Assembly: GCF_050624435.1 (NCBI RefSeq)
Contig: NC_134538.1
Coordinates: 115,332,437 to 115,396,436, forward strand
Direction: 5' to 3'
Source of the DNA: Tenrec ecaudatus
Lineage: Eukaryota > Chordata > Mammalia > Afrosoricida > Tenrecidae
DNA: 64,000 bases
Part shown: positions 44,131 to 56,974 of the stretch, one piece after another
Layout of the letters: the number at the start of each line of letters is the position of its first letter
How positions within the stretch are numbered: the stretch's first letter is position 1
The notes under the pieces: model-generated
Told to the model about the DNA's origin: nothing
The model's input: only the letters and a program-made list of their open reading frames with translations
Database searches by the model: none
Program-made: the position numbers and the translations under genes

Positions 44131-45414
44131 CAGTGCCGTCGGGTTGTTTTCAGACTTGTGGAAATTCCTTGGATGAGGAAGAGATCTGCTCCAGAGACTT
44201 CTGTTTTGTTCTTTATGAATGTGACCTTTAAGATGCAGATTACCGTATCTTTCTGTCCAGGGTCTTCTGAGTGGGTTCCAGCAATCAGCCCTTTGTTATT
44301 AGGTGACCCAGAAGTTTGTAATGAGAAGCGGGTGAATCACAATTGCGCCACTTCTCAGGTTTTTTAGGTCTTATTTTACACATGAAAATCATGGTGTTTT
44401 TTTTATTAAAGGGAGAGAACAGAGCAGGTTAGTAGCAAAGGGGATATGAATAATTCAGGATGAAGGCAATTTTAACCAATAAAACACTTTCATCTCTATC
44501 ATGAAAAAAAATGCTATAACTTTCACCATGCCCTTTGTTCCATTAGAACTATTTAAATGGGAGAAAGGAAAAGGCAAAAATAAGATACTCACATACTTCA
44601 ATTTTTGACACACAAAGCTAAATTGCATTAGATTTACTTTCAGTACCTTATGTCAGAAAAATATATTATTCTCATGAAATTAATTTTCATCTTTAATAAA
44701 TGACAAGAGGAAAAATAGTACTTGCTTAACAGAATCCAAGTCTATATATATTCTGTGGTGAAATCATTCCTGCATGTATATTTAGATGGTTTCTATTGAA
44801 TAAAATTGTCTCTATGACAAGCCAAAGTGTTCTTAATCTTACTCGAAAGTGAATGATCTGCAATTAAAGGGTAATGGTTTAGAACATTTTTTTATCTTAC
44901 TTTGATTTTATGCATGAATGGATTTGTTATACTTCTGAATATTTGGATTTTGCAACTGTTAGCCTACTAAGTTTAGAAGAGGGGTTTAAAGAAAAAAAGC
45001 CCCAATAACTTTATTTCCTCTTTATTTTTAAATAAATATTTACATTTCTAAAATGGACAAGATCAGTTCCACTTTACATAGATTTTGGAAGCCTATTGTA
45101 TGCATCTATCTGTACCCAAGGCATAAAAAAGATGCAGATTACTTTATGTAGAGAAATTTTTTCCTGCTTTTCCATGTGCATCCATCTTTCCATTTTCTTG
45201 CTCATCTGGTGGCCAAGATTTTAGCTTATTGTTAAATCATTAATGATAGTATACATGTTCATTTCTACTTTAAAATAGTCAATAATAATAATTAATATTT
45301 TTCATAAAGTGTGGGGGAAATCTCCACACACGCAATATAGATGGCCTAGGTAAATTAATGCTGTTTAAAGGGAATATTCCTTAAAAGCAAGGAAGCTTGA
45401 ATTCATTTTCCTTA

Positions 45415-45640
45415 CTTTGGGCATGTTATCAGAAGTTTTCAGTTCTTTGGGACTGACTTCATGCTTGGTTCAGTCCAGGGCCAAGGGAAAGGAGGACAGC
45501 CCCCAAGAGCATGACCTGACGCAGCAGCTGCAGCAGTGGCTCAGGGACCAAACGATGCGGGGAGACAGGGTTGCCTGGTGCTGAGTTCTCCTGTGCGCTG
45601 GAACCAACTCAGTGACACCTAAAAACACCACCAGCACACA
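45415..45640 (+). mobile_element. RTE (BovB-like) LINE 3' end
   Basis: GGGCATGTTATCAGAAG, CTTCATGCTTGGTTCAGTCC, GCAGCTGCAGCAGTGGCTC and the tail GCTGGAACCAACTCAGTGAC in RTE order. Truncated and non-coding. Confidence 0.7.
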
Positions 45641-45819
45641 TGCACATTACAGCGACAGAAATCCTAATTATAGCTATAGTTTCCATCAAAATCATGCCAA
45701 ATCTTGTTTGACTTACACTTTTAATACTTTTAGTTAAAGCACCGATTCCTATACTCCATTGTTTTATGCTAAACTGGTAAAAACATTCATTCATTCATAT
45801 GGATCCCAAAGGTCAAATT

Positions 45820-45995
45820 CTCTCAAATTTACTGCCGTCGATAGATGCCAACCCATAGCAACCCTAGAGCATCGGGTCGACTGCCTCGGTGCGTTTCTGA
45901 GACTTGCTCTTGACTGGAGTAGAAAGCCCCGTCTTTCACCCCCCTGACCGTTGGGATCCCAGTCCAAAGCGCGACCCCCACGCCACTGTATTAAG
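45820..45995 (-). mobile_element. AfroSINE, minus strand
   Basis: The reversed tail (AGATGCCAACCCATAGCAAC), GAGTAGAAAGCCCCGTCTTTC and the reversed head (CGACCCCCACGCCACTG) are in order. Base composition is unusually G+C-rich for the region. Confidence 0.7.
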
Positions 45996-46104
45996 CTAAA
46001 GTCTGGCAATGTAGGAATGAGCAAACATGGTGTCTTTCTTGAGCAATCTTTCTGGAGAAAACTGAGTGCAGATATTTTTATTTACAGCAATTGTAAAAAG
46101 AAAG

Positions 46105-46300
46105 ACCCTGCCACAGAGCGCATTTCCATGCGGAGCCATTCCAAATGGACAGGGCGGGACTGCTCCTTTGGCTTCGGAGGCTGCAGGCTTTGAGCAGCGA
46201 AAGCCTCCTCCTTCTGCCAGGAGCAGCTGAGCGTTTTGAACTATTGGTGTTGCCGTTAGCAGCCCAACCCATCACTGCTGCCTCCAGGGCTCCTGTTCAC
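46105..46300 (-). mobile_element. AfroSINE (variant), minus strand
   Basis: CTTTGGCTTCGGAGGCTGCAG, CTTCTGCCAGGAGCAGCTGAG, TTTTGAACTATTGGTG (box-B region) and CATCACTGCTGCCTCCAGGG (reversed head). It resembles the SINE subtype at 53335, which carries the GTTAGCAGC motif. Confidence 0.7.
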
Positions 46301-46309
46301 CCACCCCAG

Positions 46310-47765
46310 TGTGGATCAATGCTACGGTGTAATTTTACAGAGAGGTATGCGAACAGGTTTTCTCAGTCAGGATAGCGGTGATTTGGGCAGAGAGAGAAGA
46401 GATCATTCTGGCAGACAGATTATTAGGGGCAAGTCCAGGAAGAGAGAGAAATCGTACTACAAAATCATAGATGCATTTATGACACGAAAATATCAAAGTG
46501 TGAAGCTACTGTCTTGTCGTGTCTTCATCCAGCTGGTACATTACTGACGGGGACAACGCCAACTCTCTAAGCTCTCCCTGTGTGCGCACCTGTAATTGCA
46601 CCTGATAAACAGCAGGTCAGCAGCCCTGAGGAGCCCAGTCACGTTCCTTTGAAATACTCCTTATATTGGGGAAGAAAAGGAAGCCTGAAAGAGCCAGGTC
46701 AGCAAGGCAGGGTTGATGGGAATCAGGTGTTCCCATGAAATTCTTGGGGAACAGCCCTGCTACTCAGGTCGAAGAAGCAGACAACCAATGCTGGGGGCCT
46801 TGTCCTCACAATTTCCATTTTCAGCAACCTTCAAACTTCTTCCTACTAAGCTCCTGCGATTTTCCTTCTTCCTTCAAGAAAATCTAGCAGTCTCAAGAAA
46901 CAGTCACCAAAGCCTTGGGAGCTGTCCATGCAGTTTTGAATTTAACTGGCCCAGCACGTCTGCTAGGAAGCTTCGTCTCGATGGTACTTTTAGAAATGCA
47001 CTCTAATGAGACTGAGAGAAGAGGTCTTTTACTGAGAGAACGTGTTTTCAGCCAGGCCGCTAGCCAGAGACATGCTAAGCACATGGTGCTTCGAAAAGAA
47101 AACATGCGTTCACAAACGGGAACCTTAGTCGAGGCTCCTGACATGCTCATACGTGATTTTCAAAGTCAGGTTTGAAGTAGGCTATCAATGTGCTTTTGCC
47201 GTGCAGATTCTTTGGTTCATCTTTCATTAATAATATAAAGGTATCACCGCATGTTAAAAATAGTAGGCCTCCTCAAATGTACAATAAAAAAGAAAATATA
47301 GAGGGTGAATATGTGTGTACTTGGCGACAGCACCTGGCGCTTTTGTGTTTAGCATTTGCCTGCAAGCGAGTGCATCCACACTATGATAGTGGGTTTCTCC
47401 AGAGGTCAGTTTGTCTCCAGGGGGCGTTTAGTAATGTCTGCGGACATTGGTGTTTGCCACAGCCGGGCGGTTGCTACTGTTAGTGGGCTGAGTCCTTGGA
47501 GGCTGCTGGGCAATTTACATTGCTAAAGATAGTCCCCCACAACAAATTATTCACCCAAAGGGCAAAGGGGGATAAAGATGAAGAATCCTGCTCTCAGATT
47601 TCGATATCATGTGTTGTATAAGCCTCCAAGAACTGCAGAGATAAGAGTACCGTTACATATTCCAAGTTATAACTTATGTATATGTCATATTATTATTTTA
47701 TCTGTGAACCAGTAAATGAGCTAGAATTCTGGTTAAGTGATATCTATTTCTGTGCTCACTCCTTA
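46310..47765. other. Unassigned sequence, mixed composition
   Basis: More balanced in base content than its surroundings, with several 75-97-codon plus-strand frames (46311-47483) that overlap each other and minus-strand frames. I recognise no protein family. Some may be decayed LTR sequence. Confidence 0.3.
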
Positions 47766-47769
47766 TCTT

Positions 47770-49085
47770 TCATCCATGACATAACCACAGTTCTGATTTT
47801 TATTTTTAGCTATAATTATAATTCTTAAAAATTTGTTCTTTAACAATAGTGCAGTTTTACCTGATTTCCTACTTTATACAAGCAGTATCATGATCTACCT
47901 GCTCTTCTACTGTGTTTTTATTTCACACAATGTTATGTTTCTAAGATTCATTTCAATATAAAGTAAGTAGAATTCTTACAACTGGACTAATAAGCACCAT
48001 CATGGTAAAGGGAGAACATACTGACCTTATCAAAGATTTAATTGAACTTGGATCCAGTCATTACCCATGGAGGCAGCAGTCAAAAAACCAAACCACATAT
48101 TCAAGTTGGAAAATATGCCGCAAAAGACTTGGGTAAAGTGTTTGTCTGGACTCCATCTGTGATTTTTCAGTCAGCTCATAAGCGCGAGAAAGCTGGACTA
48201 GAATCGATGCGTTGGAATGATGGTACTGGAAAAGAACATTGAATATGCTATGTGTTTTGGAAGAACAAAGGCATGTGTGTTGGAAGAAGTGCTCTCAGAA
48301 TGATCCTTAGAAGTGCAGATGGTGAGACTGTCTTACTTAGGGCTATCAGAAGCGGTCAGCCTCTGGAGGACATCATCCTTGGTAAAGAAGGTGGTGAGCA
48401 TAGGGAGATGAGGCTGAATGCAATGGGTTGATTCAGTGACTGCAACAAGGGACTCAGTGCAAGGGCAAGGGCGGTGCGAATGGCCTGGGGCCGGTCAGCA
48501 TTTCCTTCTATGGTGCACAGCATCGCTGTGCGCTAAAACTGACCAAACATGCTTGCTTCTCATTGTTGGAACTTTTCATATTTCATCCAATTGCTCGACT
48601 TCATTTTACCCCGTGGTTAGTATATGTAATTCATTTAACTATTCTTCTTTAAATGGGCATCTGGGCTTCAACCCATCATTTTTTATATTATAACCATGAT
48701 GTTTTAAATAGATCGTATGTCTACTGTGGTTATATATGCATTTCTCTTGGATAAATCCTTATAAGTGGAACTGCTGAGCTGTGTGAATATTTAGATAAAG
48801 CCAAACTTTTTGAACGTTTTCACTAATTTATAATTCCACATCCAATGAGTGCTTGGTGTTTTTATTGATGTACATCATCACCAACACCTAATAAATCTGC
48901 CATGAATTGTTCCAGTCTGATAGATCTAAAATGATACATCATTGTAGTCTTAATTTGTCATTTTTATTACTCAGGAAAACTTAAATTGTTCATATGCATT
49001 ACTTTGGTTTCTCTGAACTTTTTCTCGTTGATTTGTAAGATCTTCATATATATTACAGGTTTTATTGTGGTGCTAAAACATCAAA
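47770..49085 (-). mobile_element. L1 ORF2-end remnant, split by an RTE copy
   Basis: Antisense L1M signature: ACAATGTTATGTTTCTAAG before the RTE copy at 48030-48545. After it: CTTTAAATGGGCATCTGGGC, TTTCTCTTGGATAAATCCT, AAGTGGAACTGCTGAG, TTTATAATTCCACATCC. The L1 parts are in the right order either side, so the RTE inserted into the L1. Confidence 0.6.
48030..48545 (+). mobile_element. RTE (BovB-like) LINE 3' end inside an L1
   Basis: ACTTGGATCCAGTCATTACC, GGAGGCAGCAGTCAAAAAAC, AATGATCCTTAGAAGTGCAG, GAGACTGTCTTACTTAGGGC, GGTGAGACTG and the tail TGTGCGCTAAAACTGACC in RTE order. An internal deletion near 48200 removes part of the frame. Dead copy. Confidence 0.75.
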
Positions 49086-49089
49086 GATT

Positions 49090-50325
49090 AATGAGCGACG
49101 GAATCCTTTATATAGAAGTGAATTCTCTGATGGATAGATGATTCAAGAACACTAAAAAAAAAGAAGTGCATTTTAATCTTTTTCATGTCTAGGATTTTTA
49201 CCGTTTCATCTTTACTCGGTAACACTGTAGAAGTAGCAGTGAGCTCCTGAAGCTGCAGTTATTCTGTAACATAAAACCGGAAAGGAGAAGCAAACAAACT
49301 TTAAGAGGGCACGCGTTTCCCTGGGCAATGACTAGAATGCAGGTAGTAAGTTCTTGTTGACACTCAGAATAAAGATATGTTGCAATCTTTTTAAAAATCA
49401 ACAAAGATGAAGAAGGGAGAACAACAATCCAACTTGCCCTATAATATAAATATGGAAAAATATAAAATGTAGAAATGAAGGCCGGTCATGCCTTTCTGCA
49501 GATTATATATATTAACATTCGACTGATAAAATTTGATACCACACACATGAATAGGAATCCAGAAGGTAGCCTACAAGAATGGAAGGAAATAGTAATTTTA
49601 AGATAATAACAGTTTGATCAGGAATTTTGTTCAATGCAAATTAACACATCTTACATAATTGTGAATGTGTTCTGGTTTCTCCAGATGGCAGGTGACCAGT
49701 ATATTCAATACTATATCTGTTTTACAGTAAAAAGGAATCAGATGGATGAAGAAAGTTGATTTTCTTGGCTCTCAACTTTTCTCTAGCAACTTTTCTCTGA
49801 TTGATTTATGTAACCTCAAGCAGTGCCAATAAAACCCTGGTATTTACTTTGCAAGAATCATGGGCTTGAGTAAATAAAATAGGGCTAGAGTGTTCTAACA
49901 TGCCAACATTAGCAATGTCGATAATTACAATTGTTTGCTTTTAACCTATAAAATCTCCTTGATTTTGAAAGTGAAAAACTATCATTGCTGGGGCTAACTT
50001 GGCAAATCACTAAATGCAGAGAATAATAGGTGGAGTAGGGTAGACTTTGACCCCCAATTGATCATATCCTGGAAAAATAAGAAAGAATTCACGCTGTTAA
50101 CTAATGGGAACACTTAAAATTTGAGGTTTAGCTAAGATAAAAAATGTGAAAAAAAACTCATATTTAATAGTGTTTTGGCCTTAATGGTTATATTGGCGAA
50201 ATAACCTCTGGGTAGAGGATTAAAGAGAATCTATAAATGAGGTCCATATACAGGAACAATAATGAGTCACTAGTAAATGATGAAATGTTAAAATAAGAGC
50301 CAGTGTCTGTTTATTTTTAACAGTA
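49090..50325. other. Unique AT-rich sequence
   Basis: No confident repeat, RNA or coding signal. Confidence 0.4.
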
Positions 50326-50329
50326 GAAA

Positions 50330-50560
50330 TAGGAGCCTAGTCCCCGGAGAAGGAGATCATGCTTGGTAAAGTCGAGGGGCAGTGAAAAAGGGGCAGGGCT
50401 TCAAGACTGAGCCAGTGTCTGCCACCATGGACTCAAGCCTTAGACTTAGAAGCAGTATGAGGAAGGTACAGGGCAGGGCAGTGCTTTGTTCTGTGGTGCA
50501 AAGGTTCACTGTGAAACGGGGTCAACGGAATGGCACCTCACAATAACTAGGAGTGGTGGG
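50330..50560 (+). mobile_element. RTE (BovB-like) LINE 3' end
   Basis: GTCCCCGGAGAAGGAGATCA, GCTTGGTAAAGTCGAGGGGC, a partial middle and the tail GGGTCAACGGAATGGCACC. Short, truncated copy. Confidence 0.7.
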
Positions 50561-50564
50561 AATG

Positions 50565-53330
50565 CTGACTCTCCTACTGCGTCTTGTCACAGAGAAGTTG
50601 TTCGAACTCATAGGAAAATGCTGCATAGTCTAGTTAATGGGCACTATTCATTAAGATATCCCGTTTCAGCCAGAGTCGCAGTATCTATCTGAGAATGAAC
50701 ACCTGATGTCATTCATTCAGGGAGGGTGGAACCTGGGAGTACATATATGATGTGTACATTTATCAATGCGGATAAAAGAGAATCATCCTACAACTCCCAA
50801 TATTCCTTGGAATATGAAAGAGGTTGAGGCTCTTCTTGATGCTTAATGGAGAGGAAGTGAGTCTTGAGAATGCATGAAGTTGAAAGTCGTTCTTCATGAT
50901 CAGTGGAATATCAGAATCATATACAATTTGATTTAGAAAATGAGGCTTTTTTTTACTTAACTAGACAACTCCACTTTTCTTGACTTAATTTAGAAAAAAA
51001 AAAAGAAATTTTGGTGAAGGATCAGATCACAGGCACTTCAGCTTGCCTTTGGGAGCAATTAGAAATTTGAAGTAAGGCTGCAAGGTGAAAAAAAAAACAC
51101 CTTAGAATCCTAACGGATTCTTTAATTACCTGAAGAACTGTAGTATCAGTGTGGATATCAAAAATGATCAAGTTCATTCCAGCTGTCTACTTCGGTCCGA
51201 CTTCTAAAACATATGGAAAGCTAGAGCAAGGAAATGGCGGGGGATGGACTCCGTGAGCCATAAGAAGAGTGGACGATTCATCTTGGAACAAAGACAGCCC
51301 AGAAAGAGACTAGAGCTCTGGTTTTCCATTTCACTTTTGGACTTACTGGAGCCAGATATGGAAAAGAATATTCCATTGAGGGCAGCAAAGTTCACCCTTG
51401 GGGATCTGGCAGACTGCTTCAAACTTGGAAATGCTACCAATTCTTCATTGTTGTGCAATTTATCTCTCTGATGAATGATTGACGATTACTTTACCATCAC
51501 AGTGGGTGAACTTTTCGTACTTCTGCCCTAGTAAGCCTACTGACGTCTGGTGGTTTGCTTACCTGGCAGCTAAAAGGCAGGATAGACCATACTCCTCTGA
51601 AACTCTGTGGGTGGAAGAAAATTTGCCTTGACCTGTGTTTGCATTAGACAAACCATCGCCTTTAGAAGCAAATAAGAAGTTTTGGAGAGCAGCTAATTTT
51701 CTAAGGTTAAACGTAAATCTTAAAATATGATTTGATAAGAATATGACCGTACCAGGCCTTTTTTTTTTTTTCATTTTGGGGGTGCTTAAAGCAAGACCAC
51801 AGCAGATCAACCAAACGATGAGTTCCTTTTATTATTTAGGTTGTAAAAGTTGTAAAATGGGTGAGTTCATGATGAAGAAAAATACCATTCATTTTTAAAA
51901 ATGGGTGCTGGTGGTATTACACAAAATCTGGGTTTTCTGTAAAAATTTAGGAATAGTTTTGTGAACTATAGGAAAATTAAGAATAAGTTATGGGGTGAAG
52001 ATTTGCTGAAGTCTCATCTTGATGAACTTCTCTTAGAAAACTGGTCCATTTTATGGCATTCTTATAGGTGAGTTGAATAGGCTGATTTTTAACAACGTTT
52101 AAAGATTTGTTAATAATAATATAATAATAGGAAGTGTGACTAGATATCAGGAAAAATATCCTTCATTATACATTTGTAATTTCCATTAAAATATACCTGG
52201 AACACTAATTAAGAGTTTTAAAAAGGAAAATCTGACTATCCATTATATTTGGTAGACTTCCAAAACTCTGAGAACACATACAAAAAATTAAAATTTTTAA
52301 TTTCAGGAAAGATGCTTTATGAGTTTGTTCCCCACTTGTTTTGAGTTCTCTTATCATTTCCATTGCTACTACTCTTTTTTTATAATCCAACATTTCTCTT
52401 GCTAAATTTTATTTTCAGTTTCTTTTCTCTGGCACTTTTTGTGTTAACAACTTAAAGTAAAATGCATGCTGTGATCAAGAGGTTTTTGACATAAAGTTTG
52501 AGAACATTTATGACAAGTAGTTTGTTTTGCGTTTTCAACACAAGTCAGCATATTCTTATTGCTAAACAGAGACATACGCACATGGCGTGAGCGTGTACTT
52601 TCAAATTTCCTCACCGGTTTATTATGCTTCCGAAAGTGAGAATTGATGGAATAATGAGAGTGAAATCTTTTGCCAGGCCACCAGGGACAGCTTCACACAG
52701 TTTAAGAGACACTGATAAAAGGGATTTCAAAGTATGTAACTGAATATATATACAAATCTAACCTTGACCTTGAAATGAAGTTTAAAAGAGTGAAGGAGGG
52801 GAAAAAAAGAATCTAAGACTTGTCTTAAGTAAAATTGCAGCATAGGAAATGTTAGTCTTTAGCCCCTTCCTTGGTCTCCCGCATCATTTATAATTCTTAT
52901 TCCTCTGTTGCCCAGAGGCTTGAGCATGTCCCTTTGACTGACAACCCTGCCCCTAAACTCTCTAATGGTTCTGGAACTAGCACTTGTTTCGAATCTATCT
53001 TTCCCTTGCCACACTCATTTATACTTTCTCTTGTGTAGATGCAAACATACTGCATACACACATAGACACACTCGTTGTGTCACACATAACATATTCCATC
53101 ACCCTGGGGTTTCAACTAGATAACTTATCACACTATCCAGTAAACCTATATTTGCTCAGATAGCAGACTTGTAAATATATCTGCTTTGGTGGAAGGCGCA
53201 TCAGAAGATACTGATATAGCTAAACATGCAACTTTTTGCTAACAAAATTACCAACTCAGCATGCAGCTTATATTTACATCCAATGCTGACACGTTGGTCA
53301 CCTTAGAGATTTTTTTAAAATATGTATTGG
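50565..53330. other. Unique AT-rich sequence
   Basis: No gene recognised. Opposing frames at 51204-51471 have no family features. A T13 run at about 51760 may mark a reversed poly(A) of an unrecognised retroposon. Confidence 0.35.
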
Positions 53331-53334
53331 ATAC

Positions 53335-53526
53335 AAAACCTTACAAGGCTGACCCCATTGTGACCCTATAGGACAGGGTATAACTGTCTCTGGGTCTTTC
53401 CAAAACATTTAATACTTTATAGGACTAGAAAGCCTCATCTTTATCCTTCAGGGAAGCTGGTGGTTTCGAACTGCTAACCTTGCAGTTAGCAGCTCAGTTC
53501 ATAACCGACTATACCACCAGGGCTCC
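53335..53526 (-). mobile_element. AfroSINE, near full length, minus strand
   Basis: CCCATTGTGACCCTATAGGA (reversed 3' part), GGGTATAACTGTCTCTGGG, GCTGGTGGTTTCGAACTGCT (box B) and ATACCACCAGGGCTCC (reversed start). Carries CTTGCAGTTAGCAGC, the subtype mark also seen at 46.2 kb and 57.1 kb. Confidence 0.85.
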
Positions 53527-53543
53527 ACTGACTACAACAGTGC

Positions 53544-53612
53544 TTCCAAAATTCATGGAAAACATCCAATTATTTTTAATCCCCTTTTACCTGATGTTTT
53601 TAAAGCACCTTT
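53544..53612. mobile_element. Possible mariner MITE relic
   Basis: TTCCAAAATTCATGGAAAAC and the opposing TGATGTTTTTAAAGC resemble worn arms of the MITE family at 12778. Weak. Confidence 0.35.
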
Positions 53613-53619
53613 ACACATA

Positions 53620-54690
53620 TATTATGTATTATATATAACAGTTATTGTTAGTTGAAATTGGTCTTAAGATGTAGTTTTCTGCCATAAAGGGACGATCTCC
53701 CTTTCATATGTTCTTAACATTGGAAACTCACTGCGCATCGCACTTGCACCAGTTTCCCTCTTGTGAGCCATCTGCCACTCTCTCCACTGTGGTCTCTTTG
53801 GGCTATTGTCATATATTTTTACCAATTGTTGGGAAAAAAGTTGGTCCAGAATGGCTGAAAAGAGTTAGCCCAAGTCAAAGTCTCACATTCAATATAAAAC
53901 TACAATTTTAACTGAGGTTTGACTTTAAAAAAATCAATAAGCAGCATTAAGTGGTTGAAAGAGGCCTTTTGCCATCATGAGCCATGGTCAATGTTTCTAA
54001 AGCCATGGAGAATGGACCCAAAGTAGATGGGAATTGAGACAAAGTGAATCCACGACCTTGGAGTTTATCCGGAGGGAAAGGCTTTGGTGATAAGAGAAGA
54101 ACACTGTCACCTAAGCAAATGTAGAGTTCCAAACAATATCTGCCAGTGTAGTGCTTTGCTCAGGGGGCACCCATTTCAAAACACTCCCAGCAGGGAGTGG
54201 AGTGTCCAATGTATGATAAAATTCAATCCTTTGAGGCTCATGTCAGGAACAACAAATCAATAAAGTCATCAGATCCTGGGCTTCCAATTAATGCATTTAT
54301 GTCACTAGTTTATTAATTAATTGTCCTCTGGTAACAGGAGCTGGCATTGATGATTTATTTGAAAATACTTTTATTCAGTAATTTAATGTTTCCTATGGAT
54401 TATGAGGGGAAAAACATACATATAGTGTATCAGTAACCGCCCGCGAAATCAAAGAAATGATTACATCATCATTTTAATGCTCAGAGGGATATCAAGTGTG
54501 AGGAAGGGTCCTACTGAGTCCGATGGGAATGTTGTGTTACTGCAGGAGAAAACTGCTGGTTGGGCAGTGAAGGAACCTGCCTGCAAGGCTGAGATTCAGA
54601 CACTTGTCTTTAAATCACAGAGCTTCTGTTTATAGGGAGTATGCCCTTAGGGGATTCTGTACATCCTGTATTCTGTGAGGAAAATGATTA
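53620..54690. other. Unassigned sequence
   Basis: No recognised gene or repeat. Confidence 0.4.
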
Positions 54691-54697
54691 GTGCCGA

Positions 54698-54780
54698 CCC
54701 CATTGAGTTGTTGTGGTGATTAAATCCGACTCGGAATATGAAGTATTTGGGACAAAGCGTGGCACACACAACACTGAGGC
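54698..54780 (+). mobile_element. MIR-like relic
   Basis: GTTGTTGTGGTGATTAAATC followed by ACAAAGCGTGGCACACAC matches the MIR 3' half order (GTTGTGAGGATTAAATGAG..AAAGCGCTTAGCACAG). Confidence 0.55.
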
Positions 54781-54784
54781 CTGG

Positions 54785-55280
54785 ACCTTCATAACTGGGC
54801 TTTGTGAACTCAGCCGCGGCCAAGCTTTTCTTTCATCAGCGATCAGCGGGGCTCTCCTGTACCCTGCTGCCCACCCCAGGTGGGACTCGTGTCTCCCACA
54901 AATCGTGCAAGTCATGGGTATAATTTGGAGCTTAGAGTTGATTTTTATATTACTCAAATGAAGAACCAACACTACTTCTAAATAATACTATTATTGGATG
55001 TAATGCACACTGGATTTGCTCAAGCAGGATAGTGCGCAATTACCTGTAATTAGGGTTTTAAATAAGTGGTGAAGTAAGAAAGAAAACAGTATACAGAAAT
55101 AATAGATTATACTTAAATATATTTTAACCAGCCTGCCATTAAGGGCCAAGAGAGCGTTAGTCTTTCCTACTAGGCAATTACGCAAGTGCCTATTTCCAAA
55201 ATGCCTTACAGAGTCTTAGAGAGTAATGCCATTGTTACTTTCTAGAACGGGTGTTTGTAACTACCTGTATTCTAGGAGGC
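54785..55280. other. Unassigned sequence
   Basis: Nothing recognised. Overlapping frames on both strands near 54688-54972 are not convincing. Confidence 0.4.
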
Positions 55281-55284
55281 ATCT

Positions 55285-55445
55285 AAGTGACCTCTGGTGG
55301 CTCAGGGGCTAAGGGCTTGCATTCCCCTCTGCCCCTCAGAACAAAGAGGTGGCAGTCTGCTTCTCAAAAGGCTAAAACGTCAAACACTACCAGGTAGATT
55401 CCTTCCACTCTTCAAAGTCACTATGAGTTGAAATCACATTGATCG
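55285..55445 (+). mobile_element. AfroSINE, shortened
   Basis: CCTCTGGTGGCTCAGGGGCT at the head, AGGTGGCAGTCTGCTTCTC in the middle and CACTATGAGTTGAAATCACA at the tail. Confidence 0.7.
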
Positions 55446-55494
55446 CCACACACTGGAGAGTGAGTATCGTAGTACAGGGCTCCCAGAATGGATG

Positions 55495-56870
55495 GATACC
55501 AATGGAAATGGTTCCAAAAGCTGAAGAAACACTGGATGCACTCCCCCACCTATGCAGGAAATTTAGAAGACTGTTACTTTGCCAACTAACTGGAATGTGC
55601 CCATTCCAAAGCAAGGTGACGCAACCGAATGCTCAAACTATGGAACAACATCACTGAGATAGAAAACAAGTAAAATCTTGCATAAAATCTTCCAACCACG
55701 TTTGCAGCAATACCTTGACAGGAAACAGCCAGCAGATTTGGAAGAGGCTGTGGAACAAGCAATATCGTTGGTGATGTCGTTTGGATCTTGGTTCAAAGCA
55801 GAGAATTCCAGAGAGATGTTTACGTTTGTTTCATTGACTATGCAAAGACATTTGATTGTGTGGACCACAATAAACTGTAGATAACTGTGAGAAGAATGGG
55901 AATTCCAGAACACTTCACTGTGTTCATTTGGAACTTGGACATGGATTAAGAGGCAGTGTGTGAATCGAGTAAGGGAATACACATGGTTTAAAATCAGGAA
56001 AGATGTGCAATAGGATTGCATACTCTCACCATATCTGTTTAAATTACATAAAGAGCAAATTATCAGCGAAGCTGCATTGTATGCAAAAGAGTATGTCAAC
56101 AGGATTGGAGGAGGGCTTATTAATAACCTGTGATATGCAGATGACACAGCCTTGCTTGCTGAAATTGAGTAAGTAAGTGAAGCACTTGCTGATGATCAGT
56201 ATGGAGTACAACTCAATGTAAGGAAGACCAAAGTCCTCACCACTAGTCCAATAGGTGCAATCATGATAAATGGAGATAAGGCTGAAGTTGTCACAAATTT
56301 TATCTAACTTGGATCCACAATCAGTGCTCATGGAAGCACTCATCAAGAGATCAACAGACAAGGTGCATTGGGTAAATCTGCTGCACAAAACCTCTTTAGA
56401 GTCTTGAAGAGCAAAAATGTTACTTTGAGGACTACGGTGGCCTGACCCAAGCCTTGGTATTCTCCGTTGCACCATATGCATGTGAAAGTTAGACATTTAA
56501 TAAGGAAAATCATATAATAAATGATGCATTTGAATTGTGGTGCTGGAGAAAAATATTGAAAATACCATAGACTGCTAAAAGGACCAACTGATCTCTCTTG
56601 GAAGCTGTAAGGCCAAGTTCTCCTTGAGCCAAGGATGGCAAGACTTCATCTTACATACTTTGGACATGCTGTCAGGAGAGACCAGTGCTGGAGAAGAACT
56701 TCATGTTTGGTAAGGTGGAAGGGCAGAGAAGAAGAGGAAGACCCTCGATAAGATGGATTGACACAGTGGCTGCAGGAAGTGGCACGGGACAGTGCAGTAT
56801 TCAGTTCTGCTATACATGGGATCACTGAGTCATCACCAACTAGATGGCACCGAATGACAACTGTATCGAA
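55495..56870 (+). mobile_element. RTE (BovB-like) LINE, longest copy in the window
   Basis: About 1.4 kb of reverse-transcriptase frame plus 3' end. Translated in shifting frames it shows FIDYAKTFDCVDHNKL (RT block with the first catalytic Asp, 55845), then WFKIRKDV and DCILSPYLF (55990-56040), then NNL-stop-YADDTALLAEIE (catalytic YADD box, 56130), and DFI-stop-LGSTI. C-terminal landmarks AATTGTGGTGCTGGAG and CATACTTTGGACATGCTGTC follow, ending TAGATGGCACC. In-frame stops and frameshifts kill it. The endonuclease half is missing. Confidence 0.88.
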
Positions 56871-56974
56871 AAGAAAACAACACTTCAAAGAGAATTATTA
56901 GGTTTAAATGGACAAATATAATGAGTAAAGGATATATTAACCTATAGCATCCTAAAGTTTAAATAAACCCCCTG

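Larger units (their letters stand above)
41000..45410. other. Long unique AT-rich stretch
   Basis: 4.4 kb nearly free of young repeats. It contains an L2-like scrap (44040) and a 19-bp tandem repeat (42752). Frames at 43254-43535 and 43836-44367 have no family resemblance, and overlapping alternatives make coding unlikely. Confidence 0.4.

Noticed and set aside
55638-56147. 169-codon minus-strand frame
   Set aside because: It is antisense to an RTE reverse-transcriptase relic with clear motifs on the plus strand.
56044-56496. 150-codon minus-strand frame
   Set aside because: It is also antisense to the RTE copy at 55495-56870.
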